The notes under the pieces were generated by a model that saw only the letters and a program-made list of their open reading frames with translations, had not been told where the DNA came from and ran no database searches. From NCBI GenBank assembly GCA_016779585.1, contig JADHNI010000028.1:1-44083 (forward strand): a DNA stretch of 44,083 bases, given 5' to 3'. The stretch's first letter is position 1, and each line of letters starts with the position of its first letter. This DNA is from Pseudomonadales bacterium. GTDB taxonomy: Bacteria; Pseudomonadota; Gammaproteobacteria; Pseudomonadales; Azotimanducaceae. The position numbers and the translations under genes were made by a program. Below, piece after piece: positions 7,867-15,639 of this stretch.

Positions 7867-9978
7867 CTACACCGCCGCAACATCTACCGGTACACCGGTC
7901 ATAAACGCCTGGTTACTGATCTTCTCATACGACCCTGCACCCGAAGGCAGCAGGTCGTTTACGTTGCATCCTGAAAATTCGCTGGCTGTTTTCATATCCC
8001 GTCCCCGGTAACCCCAGCCGTGGGTCATGGCAACCGTGCCCCGCGTGAGGCCGTCATCCAGTGTTACGGTTGTGGTCACCTCACCAAACTCGTTGTGCAC
8101 CTTGACCGCAGAACCTTCGCCGAGATTTCGCGCGCGGGCATCTTCCGGGTGAATGTAGAGAGGGTTGTTCAGGTGACCGGAACGCTTGAGTGATTTCACG
8201 TTGTGGAACCAGCTGTTCACCATGTAGTTAGTTCGTCGGGAGATCATTTTCAGCTGGCTGGTCTCTTCACTTTTCAGTTCATCGAAGATTTCTGCGCACC
8301 GTTCAATAGACTCATTGAAGGTGCCTGGACAACAGTCAACATGACCGCTTTCTGTCTGAATCACATTGCTGAAGAATTTGCCTGGTTCGACGGGATTCAG
8401 TACTACAGTGCCTTCATCTCGCACGTCCTCCAGTGTTAGATCGGACTGGCCCATCATATGACTGAAACGGTTAAACAGCCCCAGTTCATCGATTGCCTGC
8501 TGGTAATCATCCAGTTCGCGGTTCTCTGTTTCGAAGCCCTGTGCGCGTTCAATTTCACGCAGGATCCACCATTCGGGCCGTCGCTCCGCTTTCGGCGGTA
8601 CGACAAAGTCGGTGTACTGGATAAAAGGTTGTTGCTGCATGCCAAGGCCACAGATGTTGATGTCGGCACGTTCGTACATATCGGTTGCCGGTAGTATATA
8701 GTCCGCGTAGTCCGACGTTGCGCTGGGATAGATATCAATCACCATGACGAACTCGAGTTTCTCGAACGCGCGCCGCAGTTTTTCCCCGGAGCCCATTGAG
8801 AGCAGCGGGTTCCCGGAAATAACGATCAGTCCCCTGATCGGGTTGTCTTCCTGCAGGATCATATCGGCCATGAGATTACCCGGCAGAGAGCCACGAATGC
8901 GCCGTACGTCACCATACTGTGTGTCCTCGTAGGTGATTTCGCCGCGTAAGCGACCTGCCTTGGCGGCTGGGTAGAAACCCCTTGAATAGATGTTGCCGCC
9001 TCTTCGGTCGAGGTTACCGGTCGCCAGACTCAGCATGAAGAGAAGCCAATAGGCCAGCGAGCCCTGCCTGCCCATGTTGACACCGGTAGACATATAGAAA
9101 GCTGCTGTAGGTGCTGCAGCGATATCGCGCGCCAGTTGTTCGATGTCTTCAGCAGACACTCCGACGACAGCAGCCACATCGGTGGGTGCGTAGCCTTCAA
9201 TAAACGCCTTCAGATCTGAGACGTGGTCCGCGTGTTCGATCATCTGCGGTTCGTCAACGTGCCCATCACGGAACAGGACGTGCAGCAGGGCTGCCATCAG
9301 GTAGACATCAGTATCGGGTTTGACAGCAAAGTGTCGGCCAATTCCCTTTATGGATTCGTTGTACCTTGGGTCGACGAAACAGATGTCCGCACCACGCTTC
9401 GCTGCAGAGCGGAGTACATGCATGGGGTCCGCAATAGAGATGAAACTCATGTGCGAAATTCTTGGGTTAGCACCAAAAATCAACAGGAAGTCAGTGTGCT
9501 CGATATCCGGGATTGGATGAATGGTACTTGAGCCAAATACGGCTTCTGCAGCGGCGAACTTGTTGGTGCAATCCTGCGTGCCAGAAGAGAAGTTGCGACG
9601 GATTCCGTTGTTTAAAACGAATGAACCAATGGCAGGGCCAGCCAGTGAGTTAAAGGCCAACGGGTTGCCTGTGTAGGCTGCAATAGCATCGGGACCAAAT
9701 TTCTCCTTGATTTCAGCCAGCTTCTCGGCGATTCCAGCGCAGGCTTCCTGCCAGCGGACCCTTTCCAGCTCACCGCTGGCGTTGCGGCGCTGGGGGTGGT
9801 CCAGGCGATCTTCGTCCTTGTGGATCTCCAGTGTGGCAATACCTTTATGGCAGGCGAAACCTTTTGTGACAGGGTGTGATTTGTCGGGCTTCAGCGAGAC
9901 GATCTCTCCATTGTCGACCTCAGCGACCAGCCCGCAGGACGGTTCACACACGCGGCAGAAGGTTTTTATGGAATCCAT
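7867..9978 (-). CDS. Molybdopterin-dependent oxidoreductase (DMSO-reductase superfamily)
   Basis: A 703-residue cytoplasmic enzyme expected to bind bis-MGD. The N-terminus has an Fe4S4-binding CxxCxxxC motif (CRVCEPSCG) completed by GFACHKG. Further family motifs include GANPRISH, AAFYMSTGVNMGRQG, NLDRRGGN and, for the C-terminal cofactor-binding domain, LYIHPEDARARNLGEGS and AMTHGWGYRGRD. There is no Tat signal, so it is probably cytoplasmic. No Fe-S subunit, membrane anchor or cofactor gene is adjacent, so the electron partner is unknown. The molybdenum ligand may be the cysteine in GTQDCTNKF, but I am not sure. The substrate is not recognisable. Confidence 0.88.
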   Translation of the reverse strand: MDSIKTFCRVCEPSCGLVAEVDNGEIVSLKPDKSHPVTKGFACHKGIATLEIHKDEDRLDHPQRRNASGELERVRWQEACAGIAEKLAEIKEKFGPDAIAAYTGNPLAFNSLAGPAIGSFVLNNGIRRNFSSGTQDCTNKFAAAEAVFGSSTIHPIPDIEHTDFLLIFGANPRISHMSFISIADPMHVLRSAAKRGADICFVDPRYNESIKGIGRHFAVKPDTDVYLMAALLHVLFRDGHVDEPQMIEHADHVSDLKAFIEGYAPTDVAAVVGVSAEDIEQLARDIAAAPTAAFYMSTGVNMGRQGSLAYWLLFMLSLATGNLDRRGGNIYSRGFYPAAKAGRLRGEITYEDTQYGDVRRIRGSLPGNLMADMILQEDNPIRGLIVISGNPLLSMGSGEKLRRAFEKLEFVMVIDIYPSATSDYADYILPATDMYERADINICGLGMQQQPFIQYTDFVVPPKAERRPEWWILREIERAQGFETENRELDDYQQAIDELGLFNRFSHMMGQSDLTLEDVRDEGTVVLNPVEPGKFFSNVIQTESGHVDCCPGTFNESIERCAEIFDELKSEETSQLKMISRRTNYMVNSWFHNVKSLKRSGHLNNPLYIHPEDARARNLGEGSAVKVHNEFGEVTTTVTLDDGLTRGTVAMTHGWGYRGRDMKTASEFSGCNVNDLLPSGAGSYEKISNQAFMTGVPVDVAAV

Positions 9979-10054
9979 GTTTGCTCTCTCTTTTAGTGCG
10001 CCTCTAAGGGAGTTATCAAGGTAATGGCTGATGTGCGGCAGGTCAAACCCTCGT

Positions 10055-10060
10055 TATACT
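10055..10060 (+). promoter_or_regulatory. -10 box (TATACT) for the SDR operon
   Basis: TATACT lies 37 bases before the proposed SDR start, in the divergent gap between the molybdopterin enzyme and the SDR gene. No convincing -35 hexamer is at the right distance, so this is a weak call. Confidence 0.35.
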
Positions 10061-10096
10061 GGGCGCCGTGAAATTAAACCGCCGAAGGAGTTGCAC

Positions 10097-10798
10097 TTGT
10101 TTTCAGGAAAAATCGTAGTAGTAACCGGTGCTGCCGGGGCACTGGGTAGTGCGGTCTTTGAGCATTTCGCTGACCGGGGTGCCCAGGTTGTTGCGCTGGA
10201 TTACAGTGACGAACTGCTGGGCAGCGCGTTTTCCCACAAATCCGAAGCACATCGTTACCTGACTGCTGATCTTACCAGTGCTGAAAGTTGTGCGAACGTT
10301 TTTAAAACTGTCATTGCTGACCTCGGTCGAATTGATGTGCTGTGTAATGTCGCCGGCGGTTTCATGATGGGTGAAGCAGTGCATGAGACGTCTGACAAAA
10401 CCTGGGACTTCCTGATGAATCTCAATGCCCGGTCCATTGTGAACACCGCACAATGCGTGGTGCCGCACATGCTGGAACAGGGCGGTGGGAAAATCATTAA
10501 TGTCGCCGCGGGTGCAGCCACCCGCGGCGTGGCCAATATGGGTGTCTACACCGCGTCGAAAGCAGCAGTCATGCGCCTGACTGAGGCAATGTCAGCTGAA
10601 CTGCGCGAAAACAGCATTAACGTGAATGCGATTATGCCGAGCATGATTGATACACCTCGCAATCGCGAGGACATGCCGGACGCTGATTACAGCAAGTGGG
10701 TCCCGCCGGAACAGCTGGCCAGCGTAATGGGCTTTCTGGCATCGGATGCAGCCGCCGCCGTTCACGGAGTCTGCATTCCCGTGGATGGGCTCAGTTAG
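10097..10798 (+). CDS. SDR family oxidoreductase
   Basis: A 233-residue Rossmann-fold dehydrogenase. I place the start at the TTG of 10097, six bases after AAGGAG; the upstream in-frame codons lack any homology-like sequence. It shows the nucleotide-binding TGAAGALG, NVAGG and the catalytic VYTASK motif (Tyr and Lys). The position 13 residues before the Tyr, normally serine, is alanine (INVAAGAA), as in dihydropteridine reductase-like members. It leads a run with the crotonase and Nudix genes, all on the plus strand with short gaps. The substrate is unknown. Confidence 0.85.
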   Translation: MFSGKIVVVTGAAGALGSAVFEHFADRGAQVVALDYSDELLGSAFSHKSEAHRYLTADLTSAESCANVFKTVIADLGRIDVLCNVAGGFMMGEAVHETSDKTWDFLMNLNARSIVNTAQCVVPHMLEQGGGKIINVAAGAATRGVANMGVYTASKAAVMRLTEAMSAELRENSINVNAIMPSMIDTPRNREDMPDADYSKWVPPEQLASVMGFLASDAAAAVHGVCIPVDGLS

Positions 10799-10811
10799 GG
10801 AGGAAAAAGGT

Positions 10812-11594
10812 ATGAGTGACTGGATACTTTATGACGTCGAATACGGCGTTTGCACGATCACCATCAATCGGCCAGAGAAAAAGAACGCCATGAGTTTTGC
10901 CATGCTGGCGGAGTTTATTTCGACATTTGATCGAGCGGGTAAAGATGATGAAGTCCGGGTAGTTGTGTTGAAAGGCACTGATGGTGCTTTCTGTGCAGGT
11001 ACAGATTTGTCTGATCTCTCCAGTATTCCCGGTGAAGAGAAAGGTCTTCGGGGAACAGCAGAAGAAAAAGGCAAATGGTGGCCAATCATTGCCTGTCCGA
11101 AACCGGTTATCGGAGTGATTGATGGACCTGCAGTCGGTATGGGCGCCGAGTTCGCATCACAGTGCGACATCCGTATTGCTTCAACGCGCGCCAGGTTTGC
11201 CTGGAACTTCGCACACCGTGGCCTGGTGCCGGATACTGGTGCAGGTAGCTGGCTGTTGCCGCGACTGGTGGGCACCTCGCAGGCGTTCTGGCTCCTTTAT
11301 TCAGGTGAGTTTATCTCAGCGAGAGAAGCTCACGAACTGAAGTTTGTGTCGGGCGTTTTCGAGCCCGAGGAACTCGATGACAGGACAAACGACCTGACAG
11401 ATGCGATCCTGCAGGGGTCACCTTTCTCTCACCAGAGAATCAAATCTCTCGTCTATGAAGGTCTTGGTAGTGATGTCAGTGCACACATGGTGAATCATAC
11501 CGAGGCCATGGCGGAGTGTTTTAAATCCAATGACCACCGGGAAGGCGTGGCTTCATTCCTTGAGCGTCGCGCCCCCAACTTTACCGGAACCTGA
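10812..11594 (+). CDS. Enoyl-CoA hydratase/isomerase family protein, PaaG-like active site
   Basis: A 260-residue crotonase-fold protein. The ATG at 10812 follows GGAGG closely. The CoA oxyanion-hole segments are present: GAFCAGTDLSD and GPAVGMGAEFASQCDI. Both glutamates of classical hydratases seem absent (phenylalanine and tryptophan occupy the equivalent positions by my hand alignment). Instead the segment RGLVPDTGAGSWLLPRLVG carries an aspartate in the place used by PaaG-type isomerases. It is therefore more likely an isomerase or related enzyme than a hydratase. It follows the SDR gene by 13 bases, suggesting a shared CoA-ester pathway. Confidence 0.85.
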   Translation: MSDWILYDVEYGVCTITINRPEKKNAMSFAMLAEFISTFDRAGKDDEVRVVVLKGTDGAFCAGTDLSDLSSIPGEEKGLRGTAEEKGKWWPIIACPKPVIGVIDGPAVGMGAEFASQCDIRIASTRARFAWNFAHRGLVPDTGAGSWLLPRLVGTSQAFWLLYSGEFISAREAHELKFVSGVFEPEELDDRTNDLTDAILQGSPFSHQRIKSLVYEGLGSDVSAHMVNHTEAMAECFKSNDHREGVASFLERRAPNFTGT

Positions 11595-11611
11595 CCCACT
11601 GGAATCCAAAC

Positions 11612-12166
11612 ATGTCTGAAATTCGACCCTGGGTGCGAAAGCAAACTCGCCAGTTGGCAGACTGCCGCGTGTTTACGGTGAGTGAATCAATCTCCTTATG
11701 CCCACGGACGGAAAACGAACACAGCTTTTATTTCATTGATACCGCCGATTGGGTGAACATCGTGCCTATCACGACCAATGAGGAGGTTGTGTTTATCCGC
11801 CAGTTTCGTCATGGCACTGAAGAAATTACGCTCGAGATTCCCGGAGGTATGGTGGACCCTGGAGAAGATCCCGGGGCGGCTGCTGTTCGGGAGTGTATGG
11901 AGGAATCCGGTTTCCGCGCAGGTTCCGTTGAATCACTCGGTGTACTGAGTCCTAATCCGGCAATCTTTCCCAACAAACTGCACACCTACCTTGCGACTGG
12001 CTGTGAACGCGCCGGTAATATAACCAATACCTCAACTGAACACACGGAAGTCGAGCTGGTGCCCCTGTCAGACTTACCGACACTTCTGCAAAAAGGTGTT
12101 ATTGATCACGCACTGGTTGTGGCAACACTCTGGCGCATGCTGTACCTGCGGCAGGAGGATCGCTGA
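11612..12166 (+). CDS. Nudix hydrolase (ADP-sugar pyrophosphatase type)
   Basis: A 184-residue Nudix protein. The Nudix box runs from GGMVDPGE to RECMEESGF near residues 78-100 and keeps all the metal-binding glutamates. The upstream segment VVFIRQFRHGTEEITLEIPG is typical of ADP-ribose pyrophosphatases, so hydrolysis of a nucleoside diphosphate sugar is the best guess. It ends the SDR-crotonase-Nudix run, 17 bases after the crotonase stop. Confidence 0.88.
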   Translation: MSEIRPWVRKQTRQLADCRVFTVSESISLCPRTENEHSFYFIDTADWVNIVPITTNEEVVFIRQFRHGTEEITLEIPGGMVDPGEDPGAAAVRECMEESGFRAGSVESLGVLSPNPAIFPNKLHTYLATGCERAGNITNTSTEHTEVELVPLSDLPTLLQKGVIDHALVVATLWRMLYLRQEDR

Positions 12167-12176
12167 ATCCCGGTTT

Positions 12177-13046
12177 TTATCTTGGCAGGCTTGCCTGGCC
12201 CTGCACACCGCGATGCCTGATCTCGCCTGATCCCTTGTTCATGACGGAGAAGTCGCCCGTGATTTCAGTGACATCAACGCTGCCGCTGCCGTCAGACATG
12301 ATTTCGACACGGCCGTTGATGTTGCCGATTTCGATACTGCCACTTCCGTCCCGACCTACCAGGACGTCGCCGGTGACGTGTTCGATCTCGATATCGCCCG
12401 AGCTGTCACTTTCGACAGTAACCAGGCCCTGTACGTCCTCGATCTCGATGTCGCCCGAACTGTCGCCGGGGATGGTGACATCTCCCTGGACGTCACGAAT
12501 GTCGATAGCGCCGGAGCTGTCGTAGATCCGCAGGTTCCCGGCGTGTTCCCTGATTGAAATTTCCCCTGATGAATCCCTGATGGTTACGTCAGCGTTAGTG
12601 TTCATCAATCGAATATCTCCGGAAGAATCATCCACTGACAGCACACGTACGTCTTCAATCAACATGTCACCGCTGGAATCCTGAACACGTAACGGCAGGG
12701 TGCCGGGGACACGTAGTTCGATATCGATGCTCGCATAGGCTGGATCAAAACTGTCCTGGTGATAGGGGATCACGGTTTCCAGAATCAGACTGTCGTCCTT
12801 ACGACCAACGTTTACGTCCATTTGTGCCAGGTACTCGGGCTGGCTGGTGCAGGCCTTGCCCCGGAAGTGAATACGGTCATCCTCTGACGCGGCGATTTCC
12901 AGCGAGCCAGCCAGCGCTTTCATCTGCAGTTCGGCCAGATCGCCAGGTTCCAGGTTGTGTTCGATGACCTTGCTTTCCGCACAGTAGTCTGCAACGGCAG
13001 TGAAGCTCGTCATAAGAAAGGTAATAGCAGCAAAATTTTGTTTCAT
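12177..13046 (-). CDS. DUF4097-type beta-repeat exported protein
   Basis: A 289-residue protein with a signal peptide ending near ADYCAES. Residues about 120-280 form a regular beta-strand array of roughly 18-20-residue repeats: DSSGDIRL, DSSGEISI, DSSGAIDI, DSSGDIEI (twice), DGSGSIEI, DGSGSVDV, KGSGEIRH. This is the right-handed beta-helix-like pattern of DUF4097/adhesin-like repeats. Such proteins sit in the periplasm or envelope; their function is mostly unknown. Two cysteines are near the N-terminus of the mature form. It is followed in the same direction by no partner, and the Bax-like gene lies 61 bases upstream. Confidence 0.8.
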   Translation of the reverse strand: MKQNFAAITFLMTSFTAVADYCAESKVIEHNLEPGDLAELQMKALAGSLEIAASEDDRIHFRGKACTSQPEYLAQMDVNVGRKDDSLILETVIPYHQDSFDPAYASIDIELRVPGTLPLRVQDSSGDMLIEDVRVLSVDDSSGDIRLMNTNADVTIRDSSGEISIREHAGNLRIYDSSGAIDIRDVQGDVTIPGDSSGDIEIEDVQGLVTVESDSSGDIEIEHVTGDVLVGRDGSGSIEIGNINGRVEIMSDGSGSVDVTEITGDFSVMNKGSGEIRHRGVQGQASLPR

Positions 13047-13107
13047 GGCTCGCGTCCCCAGAACTTGAGTTTCAATCTGGTTAAGACGCGCAACTGGCTA
13101 AAATGGT

Positions 13108-14004
13108 TTACACCTGGATTGGCAGGGTGTACCTGTGCAGGTCGTTGACGCGGATCATCATCTTGATTTCCTCGACATAGTCCTTACCGCGTTCCGAGTA
13201 GCGTAGCAGGCCTTCAGCCAGTTCGTGCCCGGTAAAGTGTTCGGCCATTTCACGAGAGTTTGCGCGGATATCACGCAATTCAACATAGGCAGAATTGGTG
13301 TTCAGTGTTCGGATGTAGGCATCAATGCTGTCCTGCACCGAATCGTAGCGAGCCACTTCGTGTGTCAGTCCTTCTGCTCTGGCCAGGGGCGTCAGGCCAC
13401 AGCCCTTGGTAAAGCACCAGACGCCAAACATGTTGTTAGCCTGGCGAGCAAAGCGGGAGGTGCCCCAGCCTGACTCGTTGGCCGCCTGGGCCAGCACAAG
13501 AGATGCCGGAACCACATCGACCCGGATGAGTAGCGCGTCGACCGTGGCTGACAGGTCGCCCTGGTGGCGAACCCTGTAGCGCACTTGAAGTCCCCCAACA
13601 AAGTCGAGATCGCTTGAATCGATGTTGGTTCCGGTCTTGATCATGTCCGCGATTCGGAGTAACTGGCGGCGTTCCTCGCGTATCTTGTCGTTGGACTCGC
13701 GGATCATTGGCAGCATGTAGTTGAAGAACTCACGCTTTTTAGTCGCCGTATCCTGGATGGCGGCGAAATCGGGCAGTTCAGAGGTTTGCCCGGATGTTGC
13801 AGTGGCGGCAGTCGGTTCCCTCGGCAGGATTTTGGATGCGTGACCGATTGATCTGGTTTCAAGCGGTTTGCTGTCTGTCGCTGCAGCCTGCTGCGTGGTG
13901 GAAGAGTAACTGGTAGGCACATTGAGAAATGAAATAGCCAGCAGAACCAGTAAAAGGCCCAGCATCAGCACGTCTGTCGGCTTTAAAGCCGTTATCTCCC
14001 TCAT
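13108..14004 (-). CDS. bax: Bax-like glucosaminidase domain protein
   Basis: A 298-residue membrane-anchored protein. I use the ATG at 14002-14004; a GTG eight codons earlier is possible. One transmembrane segment (residues about 12-29, VLMLGLLLVLLAISFLNV) is followed by a low-complexity linker. The C-terminal half is a mannosyl-glycoprotein endo-beta-N-acetylglucosaminidase domain (LVLAQAANESGWGTSRFA with the likely catalytic Glu, NMFGVWCFTKGCG, RYDSVQDSIDAYIRTLNT). E. coli Bax has the same order. Action on peptidoglycan is inferred. Its leader carries two copies of a repeat found again in front of the CinA-like gene. Confidence 0.85.
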   Translation of the reverse strand: MREITALKPTDVLMLGLLLVLLAISFLNVPTSYSSTTQQAAATDSKPLETRSIGHASKILPREPTAATATSGQTSELPDFAAIQDTATKKREFFNYMLPMIRESNDKIREERRQLLRIADMIKTGTNIDSSDLDFVGGLQVRYRVRHQGDLSATVDALLIRVDVVPASLVLAQAANESGWGTSRFARQANNMFGVWCFTKGCGLTPLARAEGLTHEVARYDSVQDSIDAYIRTLNTNSAYVELRDIRANSREMAEHFTGHELAEGLLRYSERGKDYVEEIKMMIRVNDLHRYTLPIQV

Positions 14005-14100
14005 GTCCCAACCCTGTGTGCAGTGCACAAAATGGAATAAACTCCATTGTATTCATTATTTCTCCACTTTCAAGTTCTTTTACATGGACGTCTGCGGGAT

Positions 14101-14163
14101 GGCTTAACCCGCCAACCGTGGATAGGTCCCTCACGAGTTAACCAAGTAACGCTCAGGGCTGTT
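14101..14163 (-). repeat. Intergenic repeat copy 1 (upstream of bax)
   Basis: About 63 bases, best read on the minus strand: AGCGTTACTTGG, a spacer, then GGGACCTATC, a spacer, then GGCGGGTTAAGCC. It lies 97-159 bases before the bax start. The ends have partial inverted symmetry (GC, TTA against TAA, GC). It is almost the same as copy 2, 81 bases away, and close to copy 3 at 19311. Confidence 0.75.
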
Positions 14164-14181
14164 GATGGTCGTCTATCAGGC

Positions 14182-14243
14182 GGCATTACCCGCAACTATT
14201 GATAGGTCCCTCTATGATCGGGCCAAGTAACGCTCAGGGTTGT
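14182..14243 (-). repeat. Intergenic repeat copy 2 (upstream of bax)
   Basis: On the minus strand this reads AGCGTTACTTGG, spacer, GGGACCTATC, spacer, GCGGGTAATGCC. It ends right at the stop of the NUDT19-like gene (14244-14246) and is in tandem with copy 1, in the same direction as bax. GCGTTAC near the start can pair imperfectly with GTAATGC near the end. Confidence 0.75.
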
Positions 14244-15086
14244 TTACAAGGGCTGCGGCCGCAGTCGAACCCAGCCATTTTCCACTTCCGTGAGGGCATC
14301 GTCGTAGCCGGGCTCACCGGGCATCACAATGACACCGCTGTCCCGATGCACCCGGGCCTGCTCATCCAGCGGATTCTTCTCTACGGCCTGGATGACCTGC
14401 TCTGCGGAATCAAACGCGGCGAGATTCCTTACCATGCGAAGGGTGGGTGACATCAGCGCCATTTCCTCCCGTTCAAATTTCTCGAGAATCTCGTGCGGTG
14501 ACATCCAGGTGGAATTGACGAGCTCTCCATTGTCATGGATGGGTACCTGTTCGCTCGGTATACAGGAGATAAAGAAGCGGGCATCGAACCTGCGGGGGGA
14601 ACCGAGGGGCGTAATCCAACGCGCAATGTAGTGCATCTGGCCCACATCGGCGAGCAGTGACTCCTGTTCCAGGATACTTTTCAGATCGATGTCCCCGGCA
14701 TTGAGCTGGTACCGGTATTGCTCAAATCTTGTCAGGTTTTCGGCATTCAGACTGAGTGGACGTTCGTCGTGCTGGTGCAAAGCGAGCAGGATGCCAGCTT
14801 CTTCGAATGTCTCCCGGATTGCAGCCATGAAATAGGCAAGGCCACCTGACTCCAGGTCCATGAGCGCACTGGCCTCTGAATCTGTTCGATGGGTCGCAAT
14901 TGTAGAGTAGTAGCTGGCGTCGTCCTGGTGATCCACCGCACCGCCGGGAAACACCCACATGCCGCCTGCGAACACCGTGTTGGCGTGACGTTCCATCATG
15001 AACACCTGCAGGTCAGGTCGATCATCAATCAGCATCACGGTAGCGGCGGGTCTGACTGGGACTTCTTCGGGGACAAAATCTGTCAT
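14244..15086 (-). CDS. Nudix hydrolase, NUDT19/NUDT7-like
   Basis: A 280-residue Nudix protein. The Nudix box is split by a long insert: FPGGAVD at about residue 46 and RETFEEAGILL at about residue 91. That layout is typical of the NUDT19 (RP2-like) group, some of which cleave CoA and acyl-CoA. The N-terminal PAATVMLIDDRPDLQVFMM is the usual first strand of this group. Two intergenic repeats follow its stop and then bax, which is co-oriented. Confidence 0.85.
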   Translation of the reverse strand: MTDFVPEEVPVRPAATVMLIDDRPDLQVFMMERHANTVFAGGMWVFPGGAVDHQDDASYYSTIATHRTDSEASALMDLESGGLAYFMAAIRETFEEAGILLALHQHDERPLSLNAENLTRFEQYRYQLNAGDIDLKSILEQESLLADVGQMHYIARWITPLGSPRRFDARFFISCIPSEQVPIHDNGELVNSTWMSPHEILEKFEREEMALMSPTLRMVRNLAAFDSAEQVIQAVEKNPLDEQARVHRDSGVIVMPGEPGYDDALTEVENGWVRLRPQPL

Positions 15087-15091
15087 TTCGG

Positions 15092-15134
15092 GGGACAGTT
15101 TACTTTTTTCTGTTTGAAAAAAGTAAACTGTCCC
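15092..15134. repeat. Perfect 19-base inverted repeat with 5-base loop
   Basis: The left arm at 15092-15110 begins GGGACAGTTTAC and ends TTTTTTC; the right arm at 15116-15134 is its exact reverse complement. The loop is TGTTT. It fills the gap between two divergent genes, starting five bases after the NUDT19-like start codon and ending 26 bases before the next gene. It may be a REP/MITE-like insertion, a bidirectional hairpin or an operator. The perfect arms suggest recent origin or selection. No transposase is nearby. Confidence 0.85.
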
Positions 15135-15159
15135 TTAATAGACCAACAGGGGTGTTCAT

Positions 15160-15627
15160 TTGAACCTGAAGAAAATCATCGTGACTGGCACGCTGCTGCT
15201 TGCCTCACAGGTGCACGGCGAAGAGATTGTTCTGGAAGACGGTAGCCGAATTAATGGCAAGGTGCTGTCGATGACCGGGGGCAGCTACCAGGTGCAGACT
15301 GAGTCCATGGGGGTCATTACCATCGACAAGGGGAAAATCCTGTCGATCAGCCAGGGAAGTCAGCCAGCGATAAGCAGTGACTCCGCGATGCAGGCAGGTC
15401 AATCTGCTGTGCAGAACCTACAAACATCCATTGCCAGTGACCAGCGGCTAATGACGAGCATTCGGCAGCTGCAGAGCGACCCGGATATGCAGGCTGTGCT
15501 GAGTGATCCGGAACTGATGCGTGCTGTTCAGTCTTTTGACCTGCAGACGTTGCAGAATCACCCAAAAATCAAAAAGCTGATGAACAACTCCAACGTTCAG
15601 TCCATCCAGCAGCGGGTTTCCCCATAA
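15160..15627 (+). CDS. Small exported protein of unknown function
   Basis: A 155-residue protein starting at a TTG seven bases after AGGGG. Residues 1-20 are a signal peptide ending VHG. Residues 21-65 look like a small SH3/LSm-like beta barrel (IVLEDGSRINGKVLSM, GVITIDKGKILSISQG). The C-terminal part (residues about 105-150) has repeats of the STI1/chaperonin-binding kind (DPDMQAVLSDPELMRAV, LQNHPKIKKLMNN). I do not recognise the family and assign no function. The perfect inverted repeat lies just upstream. Confidence 0.75.
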   Translation: MNLKKIIVTGTLLLASQVHGEEIVLEDGSRINGKVLSMTGGSYQVQTESMGVITIDKGKILSISQGSQPAISSDSAMQAGQSAVQNLQTSIASDQRLMTSIRQLQSDPDMQAVLSDPELMRAVQSFDLQTLQNHPKIKKLMNNSNVQSIQQRVSP

Positions 15628-15639
15628 CCCACAAGAAGC

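Noticed and set aside
14101-14243. Possible CRISPR array
   Set aside because: Only two repeat copies with an 81-base period, the copies diverge, and no cas gene is nearby; a third copy stands alone at 19311.
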